Notes: generated by a model from the sequence alone, not told the origin. A stretch of DNA of 64,000 nucleotides from Actinokineospora alba (GCF_004362515.1 NZ_SNXU01000001.1:6758001-6822000); one strand, 5' to 3'. Shown: positions 47,363 through 59,963, numbered from the stretch's first letter. Numbers and translations: made by a program.

Positions 47363-48631
47363 TTATCCAGGCGGCGTGTCGCGCCGCGACCGGCTGATTG
47401 TGCTCACCACGGCATCCCAGACTTCGGACGCCACTTGTGCTTTCGAACCGAAGGCGATAGCTCGTTCCGTGCCGTCGGCACTGAGCAACCACCCTTCATT
47501 GTCCTCGGTCTCGAACGCTTTGCCTTCTCCCACCCTGTTGACCACGAGCAAATCGCAACCCTTGCGGGCGAGCTTGGCGCGCGCGTGGTCGAGGACGTCG
47601 GACCCGTTGTCGCCGGTCTCGGCGGCGAACCCGACTATGACCTGGCTGGCGACCTGGCCGGAGCCCGGTTCGCGACGCCGGTTCTCGACCAACTCGGCCA
47701 GCACGTCGGCATTGCGGGTGAGCGCGACCGCGTCCGGATCCGCTTCGGTCTTCTTTATTTTGAACTCGGCCCGGTGCGTCGGCCGGAAATCGGCGACGGC
47801 GGCGGCCATGACCACCACATCGGCGTCGGCGGCCGCTTTGTGAACAGCGTCGCGCAATTCCGCCGCGGTTCCGGCATTGATGATCTCCGCGCCCGCGGGC
47901 TCCGGGAGCGCGGCGGTGTGGGCGGAGACCAAAGTCACGCGCGCGCCGCGCTGCACGGCCGTGCGTGCGAGGGCGTAGCCCTGCTTGCCGGACGAGCGGT
48001 TGCCCAGGAAACGGACCGGGTCGAGAGGCTCGCGGGTGCCGCCCGCCGAGACGACGACGTGCAGACCCTCCATGTCGCGCGGGAGGGCGTCGGAGCGGGC
48101 CATCAGCAGCCGGGCCAGGTCGACGATCTCGGCCGGGTCGGCGAGCCTGCCCTTGCCGGTGTCGGCGCCGGTGAGCCTGCCGCTGGCGGGCTCGGACACC
48201 ACGACCCCGCGCGAACGCAGGGTGGCGACGTTGGCCTGGGTGGCCGCGTGCTCCCACATCTCGGTGTGCATGGCCGGGACCATCAGCACCGGGCAGCGCG
48301 CGGTGAGCAGGGTGTTCGTCAGCAGGTCGTCGGCCAGACCGTGCGCGGCCTTGGCGAGCAGATCCGCCGTCGAGGGCACGACCACGACGATGTCGGCCTC
48401 TTGGCCGAGTCGCACGTGCGGCACCTCGGGCACATCGGAGAACACGCCGGTGTGGACCTTGTTGCCGGACAGGGCCTCGAAGGTCGCGGCACCGACGAAC
48501 CGCAGAGCGGCCTCGGTCGGCACCACCCGCACGTCGTGACCGGACTCGGTCAGTCGGCGCAGGACCTCACAGGCCTTGTAGGCGGCGATGCCGCCGCCTA
48601 CGCCCAGGACGACCCGAGGCCGGGACGTCAC
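47363..48631 (-). CDS. coaBC: Bifunctional phosphopantothenoylcysteine decarboxylase/synthetase
   Basis: CoaBC performs two steps of CoA synthesis. The N-terminal flavin decarboxylase domain starts VVLGVGGGIAAYKACEVLRR, with the substrate clamp around PVLMVPAMHTEMW. The C-terminal CTP-dependent synthetase domain contains VSAGGTREPLDPVRFLGNRS and AAAVADFRP. 422 residues. The GTG overlaps the rpoZ stop by 4 bp. Confidence 0.95.
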   Translation of the reverse strand: MTSRPRVVLGVGGGIAAYKACEVLRRLTESGHDVRVVPTEAALRFVGAATFEALSGNKVHTGVFSDVPEVPHVRLGQEADIVVVVPSTADLLAKAAHGLADDLLTNTLLTARCPVLMVPAMHTEMWEHAATQANVATLRSRGVVVSEPASGRLTGADTGKGRLADPAEIVDLARLLMARSDALPRDMEGLHVVVSAGGTREPLDPVRFLGNRSSGKQGYALARTAVQRGARVTLVSAHTAALPEPAGAEIINAGTAAELRDAVHKAAADADVVVMAAAVADFRPTHRAEFKIKKTEADPDAVALTRNADVLAELVENRRREPGSGQVASQVIVGFAAETGDNGSDVLDHARAKLARKGCDLLVVNRVGEGKAFETEDNEGWLLSADGTERAIAFGSKAQVASEVWDAVVSTISRSRRDTPPG

Positions 48632-48915
48632 TCGCCCTCGGTGTGCTCAAGCAGACCGGAGTGGATTTCGCGCAGCGCGATGGACAGCGGCTTCTCGCGC
48701 GGGCCGGGCTCGACGAGCGGGCCGACGTACTCGAGAAGACCCTCGCCCAGCTGGGCGTAGTAGTCGTTGATCTGACGCGCGCGCTTGGCCGCGTAGATCA
48801 CCAGGGCGTACTTGGAGCTGACCTTCTCGAGCAGGTCATCGATCGGCGGGTTGGTGATGCCTTCGAGGGCGGTCGACGGCTCGCCCAATGCGCCCAACTC
48901 GGTAGGGGTGATCAC
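48628..48915 (-). CDS. rpoZ: RNA polymerase omega subunit
   Basis: About 95 residues. The omega core GITNPPIDDLLEKVSSKYAL followed by VIYAAKRARQINDYYAQLGE, and the C-terminal LSIALREIHSGLLEHTEGE, are as in mycobacteria. The GTG at 48915 has GGAG 9 bp upstream; a TTG at 48921 is too close to that site. It follows gmk by 16 bp. Confidence 0.93.
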   Translation of the reverse strand: MITPTELGALGEPSTALEGITNPPIDDLLEKVSSKYALVIYAAKRARQINDYYAQLGEGLLEYVGPLVEPGPREKPLSIALREIHSGLLEHTEGE

Positions 48916-48931
48916 TCGCAACAGCTCCAGG

Positions 48932-49537
48932 TCAATCCGATGATGGCGTGAGTACCAAGGTTAGCAACTCGGTGGCGGCCTGCCGTACATCGGCATTCAC
49001 CACGACCGCGTCGAACTCCGTCGACGCGGCCAGTTCTTCCTGCGCTATGGCCAGCCTACGGGCGACCACGGTCTCCTCCTCGGTGCCACGGCCGGTGAGC
49101 CTGCTCACCAGCGTGTCCCAGGACGGCGGCACCAGCATGACCAGCTGGGCCAGCGGCATGGCCGCGCGCACCTGGCGCGCGCCCTGCAGCTCGATCTCCA
49201 GCACGGCCGGCTTGCCCGAGGCCAGCGCGGCCTCGACCGGGGCGCGTGGGGTGCCGTAGTGGTTGCCCGCGAACTCCGCGTGCTCCAGCAACTCGCCCGC
49301 CTCGACCATGCGGTCGAACTCGGCGCGGGTGACGAAGTGGTAGTGCGCGCCGTCGATCTCGCCGGGGCGCGGGGCCCTGGTCGTGACCGAGACACTGAAG
49401 TAGAGGTCGGGGTGGAGCCTGCGCAGTTCGCCGACCACGCTCGACTTGCCCACACCCGACGGACCCGACACGACAGTGAGCCGGGACCGGGTAGCGACAC
49501 CCGGGCCCGGCTCACGGCCGTTCAAACTGTCATTCAC
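48932..49537 (-). CDS. gmk: Guanylate kinase
   Basis: This 201-residue enzyme converts GMP to GDP. The P-loop GPSGVGKS is at residues 25-32, with SVTTRAPRPGEIDGAHYHF and the ELQGARQV segment for GMP binding. The GTG start overlaps the mihF stop by 4 bp (GTGA). Confidence 0.96.
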   Translation of the reverse strand: MNDSLNGREPGPGVATRSRLTVVSGPSGVGKSSVVGELRRLHPDLYFSVSVTTRAPRPGEIDGAHYHFVTRAEFDRMVEAGELLEHAEFAGNHYGTPRAPVEAALASGKPAVLEIELQGARQVRAAMPLAQLVMLVPPSWDTLVSRLTGRGTEEETVVARRLAIAQEELAASTEFDAVVVNADVRQAATELLTLVLTPSSD

Positions 49538-49851
49538 TCGCTGGGGAACTCGGCGAGCAGGGCCTTGCGCTGACGGTCTCCGAGACCGCGAAGACGGCGG
49601 CTCGGGGCGATCTCAAGGCGCTCGATGATCTGCTGAGCACGCACCTTGCCGACGCCTGGGAGGGCCTCCAGCAGAGCGGTCACCTTCATCTTGCCGAGGA
49701 TCTCGTCGTTGTCCGACTGAGTCAGCACGTCCTTGAGGGTGGTGCCGCCTCGCTTCAGGCGCTCCTTGAGCTCAGCCCGGACGCGACGGGCGGCAGCCGC
49801 CTTCTCCAGCGCTGCGGCCCGCTGCTCCTCGGTCAGCTGGGGAAGGGCCAC
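49534..49851 (-). CDS. mihF: Actinobacterial integration host factor
   Basis: This 105-residue nucleoid protein begins VALPQLTEEQRAAALEKAAA and has the helix-two-turn-helix/H2TH-like core LLEALPGVGKVRAQQIIERLEIAPSRRLRGLG. It binds and bends DNA and is essential in mycobacteria. The start is the GTG at 49851, preceded by GGAGG. It leads the transcript to gmk, rpoZ, coaBC and metK. Confidence 0.95.
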   Translation of the reverse strand: MALPQLTEEQRAAALEKAAAARRVRAELKERLKRGGTTLKDVLTQSDNDEILGKMKVTALLEALPGVGKVRAQQIIERLEIAPSRRLRGLGDRQRKALLAEFPSE

Positions 49852-50489
49852 GATTTCCTCCGTGGGGATTGGTTCTCCGGATCGGTGCCAGGACGTTACC
49901 GAGCCCTGGCCTGCGAAGACAACGCGGGTCCCGTCTGTGCGCACGGTGACGACGTGCTAGAAGTTGATCAACGTCCGCGCTTGGGCGGTGCTGTGACCTG
50001 CGTCGATCGTTTGCGTGGGGGCGGAAAGTGGCTCGTCACGGAGCGCGATCGGGCGCCCACGGGAGGAGAAAGTGTCATTTCCACCACTTTCCGAGTTGTT
50101 CTGAACACACCCTGTCAGACGACCCGCTGCTACCTGCGGGAACAGGTTTGGGGTTCGCGCATCCACCGAATGGCGCAATGTGGGCCGATTCTGCGTCCGA
50201 TTTTCGCGGCGGGGTGCGGTGCCGCTGATGGGGAAACGCCGGGATCAGGACGCGTCGAGGGGCAGGTCTGGGGCTAGGGGTGCGGAGGAAATTCGGGGCT
50301 TGCCGATGCCGTTTTCTCGCGCACGAGAAACGGCATCGCGGGCATTGGAAGGCCGCATATGGGCGCCGCGCTGCCGGGAGGGGCTCAGGGGGCCATGGGC
50401 GTACCGGACCGGGCAGGGTTACGGACGCGGCGGGTCGACAGGCGTGCGGGGCGGCTGGAGGGGGTCGGTCTCGCACGCACACATGCGAA
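49852..50489. other. Gene-free region upstream of mihF
   Basis: About 640 bp with no supported gene. It must contain the mihF promoter on the minus strand, but no clear -35/-10 pair stands out. An inverted repeat at 50304-50337 is the only distinct structure. The base composition is less GC-rich and less codon-biased than in the neighbours. Confidence 0.6.
50304..50337. repeat. Inverted repeat in the pyrF-mihF gap
   Basis: CGATGCCGTTTTCTCG and CGAGAAACGGCATCG pair with one bulged T around a CGCA loop. It is not adjacent to any gene end, so it may be a terminator of an unannotated transcript or an operator. Confidence 0.6.
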
Positions 50490-50531
50490 CGAGAAGACGG
50501 CGCCGTGAGGTGCCACGGCGCCGTCTTCTCG
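50490..50531 (-). terminator. pyrimidine operon terminator
   Basis: Two perfect 18-bp arms (CGAGAAGACGGCGCCGTG and its complement) flank AGGTGC, 8 bp past the pyrF stop. It ends the pyrR-to-pyrF transcript. Confidence 0.9.
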
Positions 50532-50539
50532 TGCGTTGT

Positions 50540-51357
50540 TCAGCCTGCGGCCAGTTCGTCCCTGGCCCGCAGCGCGGCGGTGCGGAGGGCCGCGACATCA
50601 GGGCCGTGTTTCAAGACGTCCCTGGAGCTGGTGGGCAGCACGTGGGCCATCGGACCGAACACCCGGTCCAAGTCCGCCGCGCCCGCGCCCTGGGCGCCCA
50701 CGCCGGGGGCCAGGATCGGGCCGTTGAGCTTGGACAGGTCCAGGCCCGTCTCCCCCACCGTCGCGCCGATGACCAGGCCCACCGAGCCCATCGGGTCGGC
50801 ACCCGCGTTTCGCAGAGACGCTTCGTCCACGACCGTCTGCGCGACCAACTTGCCGTCGCCGACCGCGCGCTGGACCGACGCGCCCTCCTTGTTCGACGTC
50901 AGCGCCAGGACGAACACGCCTCGACCCGTTCGCTCCGCCTCGTCGATCGCCGGAGCCAGCGAGCCGAACCCCAGGAAGGGCGACAGCGTCACCGCGTCCG
51001 CGGCGAGGGGGGAACCCTCACCGAGATACGCGGCGGCGTAGGCGGCCATCGTGGAGCCGATATCGCCCCGCTTCACGTCGAGCAACACAAGCGCGCCCGC
51101 CGCCTGGGACTCGGCGATCACACGCTCCAACACAGCGACCCCGCGCGACCCGTAGGCCTCGAAGAACGCCGACTGCGGCTTGAGGACCGAGATCTCCCCC
51201 GCCAGCGCCTCCACACACGTCAGAGCGAACCGCTCCAGGCCGCTGACGTCCTGGGGCAGACCCCACGCGTCGAGCAGGCCGGGGTGTGGGTCGATACCGA
51301 CGCACAGGCGCCCCCGCGCGGCGACCGACTCGGCCAGCCGCGCGCCGAACGGGGCCC

Positions 51358-51361
<4 letters not shown>
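50540..51361 (-). CDS. pyrF: Orotidine 5'-phosphate decarboxylase
   Basis: This 273-residue enzyme makes UMP, and is of the actinobacterial/archaeal-like PyrF class. The catalytic Lys and Asp lie in LLDVKRGDIGST, and PSPFLGFG-like and APGVGAQG segments line the phosphate site. The GTG start overlaps the carB stop by 4 bp. It is the last gene of the pyr operon. Confidence 0.95.
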
Positions 51362-54694
<3,333 letters not shown>

Positions 54695-54702
<8 letters not shown>

Positions 54703-55825
54703 CTTCGCCTCCCATCAGAGTCACGAACTGGTCGAACAGATCGGCGGCGTCGTGCGGTCCGGCCGCCGCTTCGGGGTGGTACTGCACGGAGAACGCGGGC
54801 ACGTCGAGCGCGCGCACACCCTCCACACAGCCGTCGTTGGGGCAGTAGTGGCTGACCTCGGCGGCGCCGAAGGGGGTGTCGAACCGCTCCCCCGCCTCGC
54901 CTTCGAGGGCGAAGCCGTGGTTCTGCGAGGTGATCGCGACCCGGCCGGTGGCGACGTCGATGACCGGGATGTTGATACCGCGGTGGCCGTACTGCATCTT
55001 GTACGTCCCGCGGCCGAGCGCGCGTCCGAGGATCTGGTTACCGAAGCAGATGCCGAACAGCGGGATCCGCCGCTCCAGCACCGACTTGGTCAGCGCGACC
55101 GCGTGGTCCTGGGTGGCCGGGTCGCCCGGGCCGTTGGACAGGAAGACGCCGTCGGCCTCGATGGCGAGGATGTCGTCGAGCGTGGCCGACGCGGGCAGCA
55201 CGTGGGTCTCGATGCCGCGCGCGGCCATCATCCGCGGGGTGTTGGACTTGATGCCCAGGTCGAGGGCGGCCACCCGGAAGCGGCGCTCACCGTCGGCCTT
55301 GACCACGTAGGTCTCTTTGGTCGTGACGTCGCGCGCGAGGTCCGCGCCCGCCATCTGCTCGATCTCCCGGACCCGGCCGACCATGTTGTCGACGTCGGTC
55401 AGGTCGTCGCCGGAGAACACACCGGCGCGCATCGCGCCGCGCTCGCGGATGTGCCTGGTCAAAGAGCGGGTGTCGACGCCGCTGATGCCGACGACGGCCT
55501 GGTCGACCAGGACCTCGTCGAGGCTGCGGGTGGAGCGCCAGTTGGAGGCGATGCGCGCGGGGTCGCGCACGACGTAGCCGGACACCCACACCTTCGTCGA
55601 CTCGTCGTCCTCGTCGTTCCAGCCGGTGTTGCCGATCTGCGGGGCGGTGGCCACCACGATCTGCCGGTGGTACGACGGGTCGGTCAGGGTCTCCTGGTAG
55701 CCGCTCATCGCGGTGCAGAACACCACCTCGCCGAACGTGGTGCCGGTGGCGCCGAAGGCTTCGCCGCGGAAGACCCGGCCATCCTCCAGCACCAACGCGG
55801 CGGCAGTCCGCGTGCTCTTACTCAC
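54695..55825 (-). CDS. carA: Carbamoyl-phosphate synthase small subunit
   Basis: This 376-residue glutaminase subunit has a class I amidotransferase domain with the nucleophile in FGICFGNQIL and a C-terminal QYHPEA. The N-terminal CarA domain shows GEVVFCTAMSGYQETLTDPSY. The GTG start overlaps the preceding Rv1382-like gene by 8 bp (GTGAGTAA). Confidence 0.97.
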
Positions 55826-56360
55826 CGTGCGGTACCTCCGGGGTATTGGTCTTCAGGGCGCGTACAGCGGGCACCCATGTTTCGTAATCGGTCTTCTCGT
55901 CGGCCCGGAAGCCGGTGTCGAACTGGCTGTCGCCGATCGCCCAGCGGATCACGAGCAGGCCGTCGCCGCCCATGATCTTTCCGGCGATGCCGGCCTCCGT
56001 GCGCGCGTCCACGACCGACTCGGCGGGAATCCACACGGGACTCGCGCCGGTGCGGTCAAAGAGCACGCCCTCGGTAAGCAGGTGGGCGGTCGCGTCGGCG
56101 CGGTAGCCGACGTCGCCCACGGCGACCCGGTCCTGCCAGCTCTTGTCCGTCACGGTGCTCGCGTAGACGCCCGTGCTCGGCGGTAGGAGTTCCTCGGTCT
56201 CACGCGAACGCACGCGCTCGAGCAGACCCGCGGGAACCTGCGGGAAGGCGGGCAGGACAGCGGACTGTCGGCGGCCGCGGTTGCGGTAGCCCCACAGCAT
56301 CAGGCCGACCAGCAGCAGGAAGATCGCCAAAAACAGCAGGGAAAGCCCGAGCCTGCTCAT
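55818..56360 (-). CDS. Membrane-anchored protein (Rv1382-like)
   Basis: 180 residues: a single N-terminal membrane helix (LGLSLLFLAIFLLLVGLMLWGY) with a basic stop, then a cytoplasmic domain of unknown fold (PPSTGVYASTVTDKSWQDRV..., LLTEGVLFDRTGASPVWIPAESV). A protein of this type is found between pyrC and carA in many actinobacteria, including Mtb Rv1382, but its function in pyrimidine synthesis is unknown. It overlaps pyrC by 4 bp and carA by 8 bp. Confidence 0.85.
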   Translation of the reverse strand: MSRLGLSLLFLAIFLLLVGLMLWGYRNRGRRQSAVLPAFPQVPAGLLERVRSRETEELLPPSTGVYASTVTDKSWQDRVAVGDVGYRADATAHLLTEGVLFDRTGASPVWIPAESVVDARTEAGIAGKIMGGDGLLVIRWAIGDSQFDTGFRADEKTDYETWVPAVRALKTNTPEVPHGE

Positions 56361-57634
56361 CGGACCGCCTTCCCGTCGCGGGCGGTGACCTCGCCGCGCA
56401 GCAGCGTGGCGACCACGGTGCCCGGCAGCTCCATGCCCTCGTACGGGGTGTTGGCGGCGATGCTGGCGAGGTCGGCGCCGTGGACCGTCCAACGGCCCGC
56501 CGGGTCGACCAGGGTCAGGTTCGCCGGTTCGCCGACCGCGATCGGGCGACCCTGATCGGGTAGCCCGGCGATCTCAGCGGGGCGCTCGCTCATCACCCGG
56601 GCGACACCGCGCCAGTCCAGCAGGCCCGGCTCGACCATGGTCGCCACCACGATCGGCAGCGCGGTCTGCAGACCGAGCATGCCGGGGCGGGCGGCGGACC
56701 ACTCGCAGTCCTTGTCCTGGTGGGCGTGCGGGGCGTGGTCGGTGGCGACGCAGTCGACCGTGCCGTCTGCCAGCGCCGCGCGCAGCGACTTGGCGTCGTT
56801 GGCGGTGCGCAGCGGCGGGTTGACCTTGTTGACCGGGTCGTAGGTGTTGAGCCGGTCGTCGTCGAGGAGCAGGTGGTGCGGGGTGACCTCGGCGCTGACC
56901 TGGGTGCCGCGGCCCTTGGCCCAGCGCAGGACCTCCGCGGTGCCCTCGGTGGAGACGTGGCAGACGTGCAGCTTGGCGCCCGCGTGCAGGGCCAGCAGGC
57001 AGTCGCGGGCGACGATGGACTCCTCAGCGACCGCGGGCCAGCCGGTGAGACCCAGGCGCGCGGCCGTCTCACCCTCGTGGGCCTGCGCGCCGACGGTCAG
57101 CCGCGGCTCCTCGGCGTGCTGCGCGATGACCACGCCCAACGCCTTGGTGTACTCCAGGGCGCGACGCATGATCAGCGGGTCGGCGACGCAGAGGCCGTCG
57201 TCGGAGAAGATCCGCACGCCCGCTTTGGCCATGGTGCCCAGCTCGGCGAGCTTCTCGCCCTTGAGGCCCACGGTGACCGCGCCGACCGGGTGGACGTCGA
57301 CGAGGCCGACCTCCTGGCCGCGCCGCCACACGTGCTCGACGATGACCGCGTTGTCGGCGACCGGGTCGGTGTTGGCCATGGCGAACACGGCCGTGTAGCC
57401 ACCGAGGGCGGCGGCGCGGGAACCGGTCTCGATCGTCTCGGTGTCCTCGCGACCCGGCTCACGCAAGTGGGTGTGGAGATCGACGAACCCCGGGAGGGCG
57501 ACCAGGCCGTCCGCCTCGATGACCTCGTCGGCTTCTAAGCCATTGCCGATTTCGGCGATGACACCGTCGCGGATCAACAGGTCTACGGGATCGCCTTCGC
57601 CATAGGGCTTGGCGCCGCGGATGACCAGGGTCAT
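56357..57634 (-). CDS. pyrC: Dihydroorotase
   Basis: This 425-residue amidohydrolase cyclises carbamoyl-aspartate. The metal motif DLHTHLREPG, the later His ligands in IAQHAEE and CHVSTEG, and the catalytic Asp in VATDHAPH are all present. It is a class I dihydroorotase. It overlaps pyrB and the Rv1382-like gene by 4 bp each. Confidence 0.96.
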   Translation of the reverse strand: MTLVIRGAKPYGEGDPVDLLIRDGVIAEIGNGLEADEVIEADGLVALPGFVDLHTHLREPGREDTETIETGSRAAALGGYTAVFAMANTDPVADNAVIVEHVWRRGQEVGLVDVHPVGAVTVGLKGEKLAELGTMAKAGVRIFSDDGLCVADPLIMRRALEYTKALGVVIAQHAEEPRLTVGAQAHEGETAARLGLTGWPAVAEESIVARDCLLALHAGAKLHVCHVSTEGTAEVLRWAKGRGTQVSAEVTPHHLLLDDDRLNTYDPVNKVNPPLRTANDAKSLRAALADGTVDCVATDHAPHAHQDKDCEWSAARPGMLGLQTALPIVVATMVEPGLLDWRGVARVMSERPAEIAGLPDQGRPIAVGEPANLTLVDPAGRWTVHGADLASIAANTPYEGMELPGTVVATLLRGEVTARDGKAVR

Positions 57635-58563
57635 GAACCGTCTTCCTCTCCGGCCAGCAGGTGGTACAGCACGGCCATCCGGACGTGCACCCCGTTGGCG
57701 ACCTGTTCGGTGATGGCCGCGCGCGGCGAGTCGGCGACCGCCGGGGCGATCTCCATCCCGCGCAGCATCGGACCGGGGTGCAGCACGACCGCGTGCTCGG
57801 GCAGCAACCGCGCCCGCGCTTCGCTGAGGCCGTAAGTGATCGAGTACTCCTTGGCGGACGGGAAGAAGCCGCCGTGCATGCGCTCGGCCTGCACCCGAAG
57901 CATCATGACCGCGTCCAGCGTCGGCAACTCGGCGTCGAGTTCGTGGCTGACCTGAACCGGCCAGTTCTCCACACCCGCGGGCAGCAGCGTGGGCGGCGCG
58001 ACGAGGACGACCTCGGCGCCGAGCGCGGTCAGCAGGTGCACGTTGGATCGCGCGACCCGGCTGTGCAGGACGTCACCGACGATCGCGACGCGCCTGCCGT
58101 CGATCCCGCCGAGCCGGTCGCGCAGCGTCGCCGCGTCGAGCAGGGCCTGCGTCGGGTGCTCGTGGGTTCCGTCACCCGCGTTGATGACGCTCGTGCCGAC
58201 CTCGGAGAGCCAGCCCGCGAGACGATGCGCGGCTCCCGAAGCCGGGTGGCGCACGATCACGCAGTCGGCGCCCGCGGCGGCCAGCGTGAGGCCGGTGTCG
58301 CGAAGGGACTCGCCCTTGCCCACAGAGGACCCGCCGGAGGAGACGTTGACCACGTCGGCGCTCATCCACTTCCCGGCGATCTCGAACGAGACGCGGGTGC
58401 GGGTGGAGTTCTCGTAGAACATGGTGATCACCGTGCGGCCGCGCAGCGTCGGCAGCTTGCGGACCTCACGGCCCAGCAGGGTCTTCTTGAGACCGTCGGC
58501 GGTGTCCAGGATGGCCAGCGCGGTCGCCGGGTCGAGGCCGTCGGTGCTCAGCAGGTGCTTCAC
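57631..58563 (-). CDS. pyrB: Aspartate carbamoyltransferase catalytic subunit
   Basis: This 310-residue enzyme joins carbamoyl phosphate and aspartate. The carbamoyl-phosphate loop is YENSTRTRVSFE, and HPTQALLD and LHPGPMLRG are intact. No pyrI regulatory subunit is encoded nearby. The GTG start overlaps the pyrR stop by 4 bp. Confidence 0.97.
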   Translation of the reverse strand: MKHLLSTDGLDPATALAILDTADGLKKTLLGREVRKLPTLRGRTVITMFYENSTRTRVSFEIAGKWMSADVVNVSSGGSSVGKGESLRDTGLTLAAAGADCVIVRHPASGAAHRLAGWLSEVGTSVINAGDGTHEHPTQALLDAATLRDRLGGIDGRRVAIVGDVLHSRVARSNVHLLTALGAEVVLVAPPTLLPAGVENWPVQVSHELDAELPTLDAVMMLRVQAERMHGGFFPSAKEYSITYGLSEARARLLPEHAVVLHPGPMLRGMEIAPAVADSPRAAITEQVANGVHVRMAVLYHLLAGEEDGS

Positions 58564-59150
58564 TCGGACTCCTCCGGCCTGCGCAGCAGAACGGCGTCGT
58601 GACCGTCGGTCTCGGCGAGTAGGACGGCGACCTCCTCGGATCGGGCGGTGGGCACGTTCTTGCCCACGTAGTCGGCACGGATGGGCAGTTCGCGGTGGCC
58701 GCGGTCGACGAGCACGGCGAGCTGGACCGCGCGCGGGCGGCCGGCGTCGCGCAGCGCGTCGAGGGCGGCGCGGATGGTGCGGCCGGAGAACAGCACGTCG
58801 TCGACCAGGATGACCAGGGCGTCGTCGATCCCACCAGGCGGCAGCGCGGTCGCGCCGAGCGGGCGGGTGGGTTTGCGGCGCAGGTCGTCGCGGTAAAGGG
58901 TCACGTCCAGCGTGCCCACCGGGACCTGGATGTCGGTGAATTCGGCGATCTTCGCGGCCAGCCGCTCGGCCAGCGGGCCGCCACGAGTGGGTACGCCCAG
59001 CAACACGACCGGGCTCGCCCCGGATGCGCCGAGGGCGGTTTTCTCGATGACCTGATGGGCCATTCGAGCGATGGTGCGCGCGACATCGCCGGCCGAAAGC
59101 AGCTCACGCTGCCCAGCCGGGTCTGCCGCGCCGCGGTCTCGCGACGCCAC
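58560..59150 (-). CDS. pyrR: PyrR bifunctional regulator / uracil phosphoribosyltransferase
   Basis: This 196-residue protein has the PRPP motif LVDDVLFSGRTIRAALD and the PyrR-type PTRGGPLAERLAAKI segment. PyrR binds pyr mRNA in response to UMP; in mycobacteria it represses translation. The GTG at 59150 has AAGGAG 6 bp upstream, and a PyrR-like RNA hairpin sits directly before that site (59163-59182), supporting autogenous translational repression of the operon. Confidence 0.96.
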   Translation of the reverse strand: MASRDRGAADPAGQRELLSAGDVARTIARMAHQVIEKTALGASGASPVVLLGVPTRGGPLAERLAAKIAEFTDIQVPVGTLDVTLYRDDLRRKPTRPLGATALPPGGIDDALVILVDDVLFSGRTIRAALDALRDAGRPRAVQLAVLVDRGHRELPIRADYVGKNVPTARSEEVAVLLAETDGHDAVLLRRPEESE

Positions 59151-59162
59151 AGTGGACTCCTT

Positions 59163-59182
59163 CCCCGCCTCACTGGACGGGC
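59163..59182 (-). promoter_or_regulatory. PyrR-binding RNA hairpin
   Basis: On the minus strand the leader reads GCCCGTCCAGTGAGGCGGGG. The loop and flank TCCAGTGAGG match the Bacillus-type PyrR recognition element (UCCAGNGAGG), closed by a CCCG/CGGG stem. It abuts the pyrR Shine-Dalgarno at 59157-59162. PyrR binding here would hide the ribosome site. A second hairpin (CCCAG/CTGGG) lies about 20 nt upstream. Confidence 0.8.
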
Positions 59183-59299
59183 TTTAAAGGATGTCGATCA
59201 ACCCAGTTGACCTGGGCTCACGTCGACCGTATCAGGCCGATTCCGGCGACTTGGCGGGTGGTCGGGGGCATGTTCGCCAGGTCTCATGGTCCGATCAGC

Positions 59300-59332
59300 T
59301 TGACCTGGTGACAACTCTGGGTAACCATTACT
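59300..59332 (+). promoter_or_regulatory. bldD promoter with BldD-box-like operator
   Basis: TTGACC (59300-59305) and TAACCA (59322-59327) are 16 bp apart. The -10 overlaps GGTAACCATTACT, whose complement AGTAATGGTTACC resembles the BldD box (AGTGA-n-TCACC). Autorepression by BldD is known in Streptomyces and fits here. Confidence 0.6.
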
Positions 59333-59404
59333 CAGCGTGTTGATTTGAAGCTACCCGAGGCTGTCGCTTAGCGCCGTCGGGGCGAACGAACGGAGAACCG
59401 CCGC

Positions 59405-59893
59405 ATGGGCGACTACGCCAAGGCGCTAGGAGCCAAGCTCCGCGCCATCCGCCAGCAGCAGGGGCTGTCGCTGCATGGCGTCGAGCAGAAGTCCGGCGGC
59501 CGCTGGAAGGCCGTCGTGGTCGGCTCCTACGAACGCGGTGACCGTGCCGTCACCGTGCAGAAGCTGGCCGAACTCGCGGACTTCTACGGCGTGCCGGTGG
59601 TGGAACTCCTGCCTGAGGGCCGGGTGCCGTCCGGTGCCGAGCCCGCCACGAAGATCGTGATCAACCTGGAGCGGCTGCAGCAGCTGCCCGCGGAGAAGGT
59701 CGGCCCACTGGCCCGATACGCGGCGACCATCCAGAGCCAGCGCGGCGACTACAACGGCAAGGTGCTCTCGATCCGCACCGAGGACCTGCGGTCGCTCGCG
59801 ATCATCTACGACATGACCCCCGGCGAGCTGACCGAGCAGCTCATCGACTGGGGCGTGCTGCCCCCTGAGGCCCGCCCGTCCAAAGAGGATTAA
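59405..59893 (+). CDS. bldD: Developmental regulator BldD
   Basis: This 162-residue regulator has an N-terminal XRE helix-turn-helix (LGAKLRAIRQQQGLSLHGVE, then VVGSYERGDRAVTVQKLAEL). The C-terminal c-di-GMP domain carries the exact signature RGD-x8-RTED. BldD represses sporulation genes when dimerised by tetrameric c-di-GMP. GGAG lies 9 bp before the ATG. It is divergent from the pyr operon. Confidence 0.95.
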   Translation: MGDYAKALGAKLRAIRQQQGLSLHGVEQKSGGRWKAVVVGSYERGDRAVTVQKLAELADFYGVPVVELLPEGRVPSGAEPATKIVINLERLQQLPAEKVGPLARYAATIQSQRGDYNGKVLSIRTEDLRSLAIIYDMTPGELTEQLIDWGVLPPEARPSKED

Positions 59894-59904
59894 GCCGGGA
59901 CAGC

Positions 59905-59953
59905 AAAACACCCGAACGCGCGCAGACGGGGATGCTGCGCGGTCGGGTGTTTT
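59905..59953. terminator. Bidirectional terminator between bldD and nusB
   Basis: AAAACACCCGA (59905-59915) pairs with TCGGGTGTTTT (59943-59953), and an inner CGCGCAG/CTGCGCG stem extends it. A T-run follows on the plus strand and an equivalent run on the minus strand, so it serves both convergent genes. Confidence 0.93.
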
Positions 59954-59963
59954 TCATTAGTGC

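Noticed and set aside
50280..51041. Plus-strand frame entering pyrF from the gene-free gap
   Set aside because: No ribosome site, Arg/Gly-rich translation, and it runs antisense through pyrF and its terminator.
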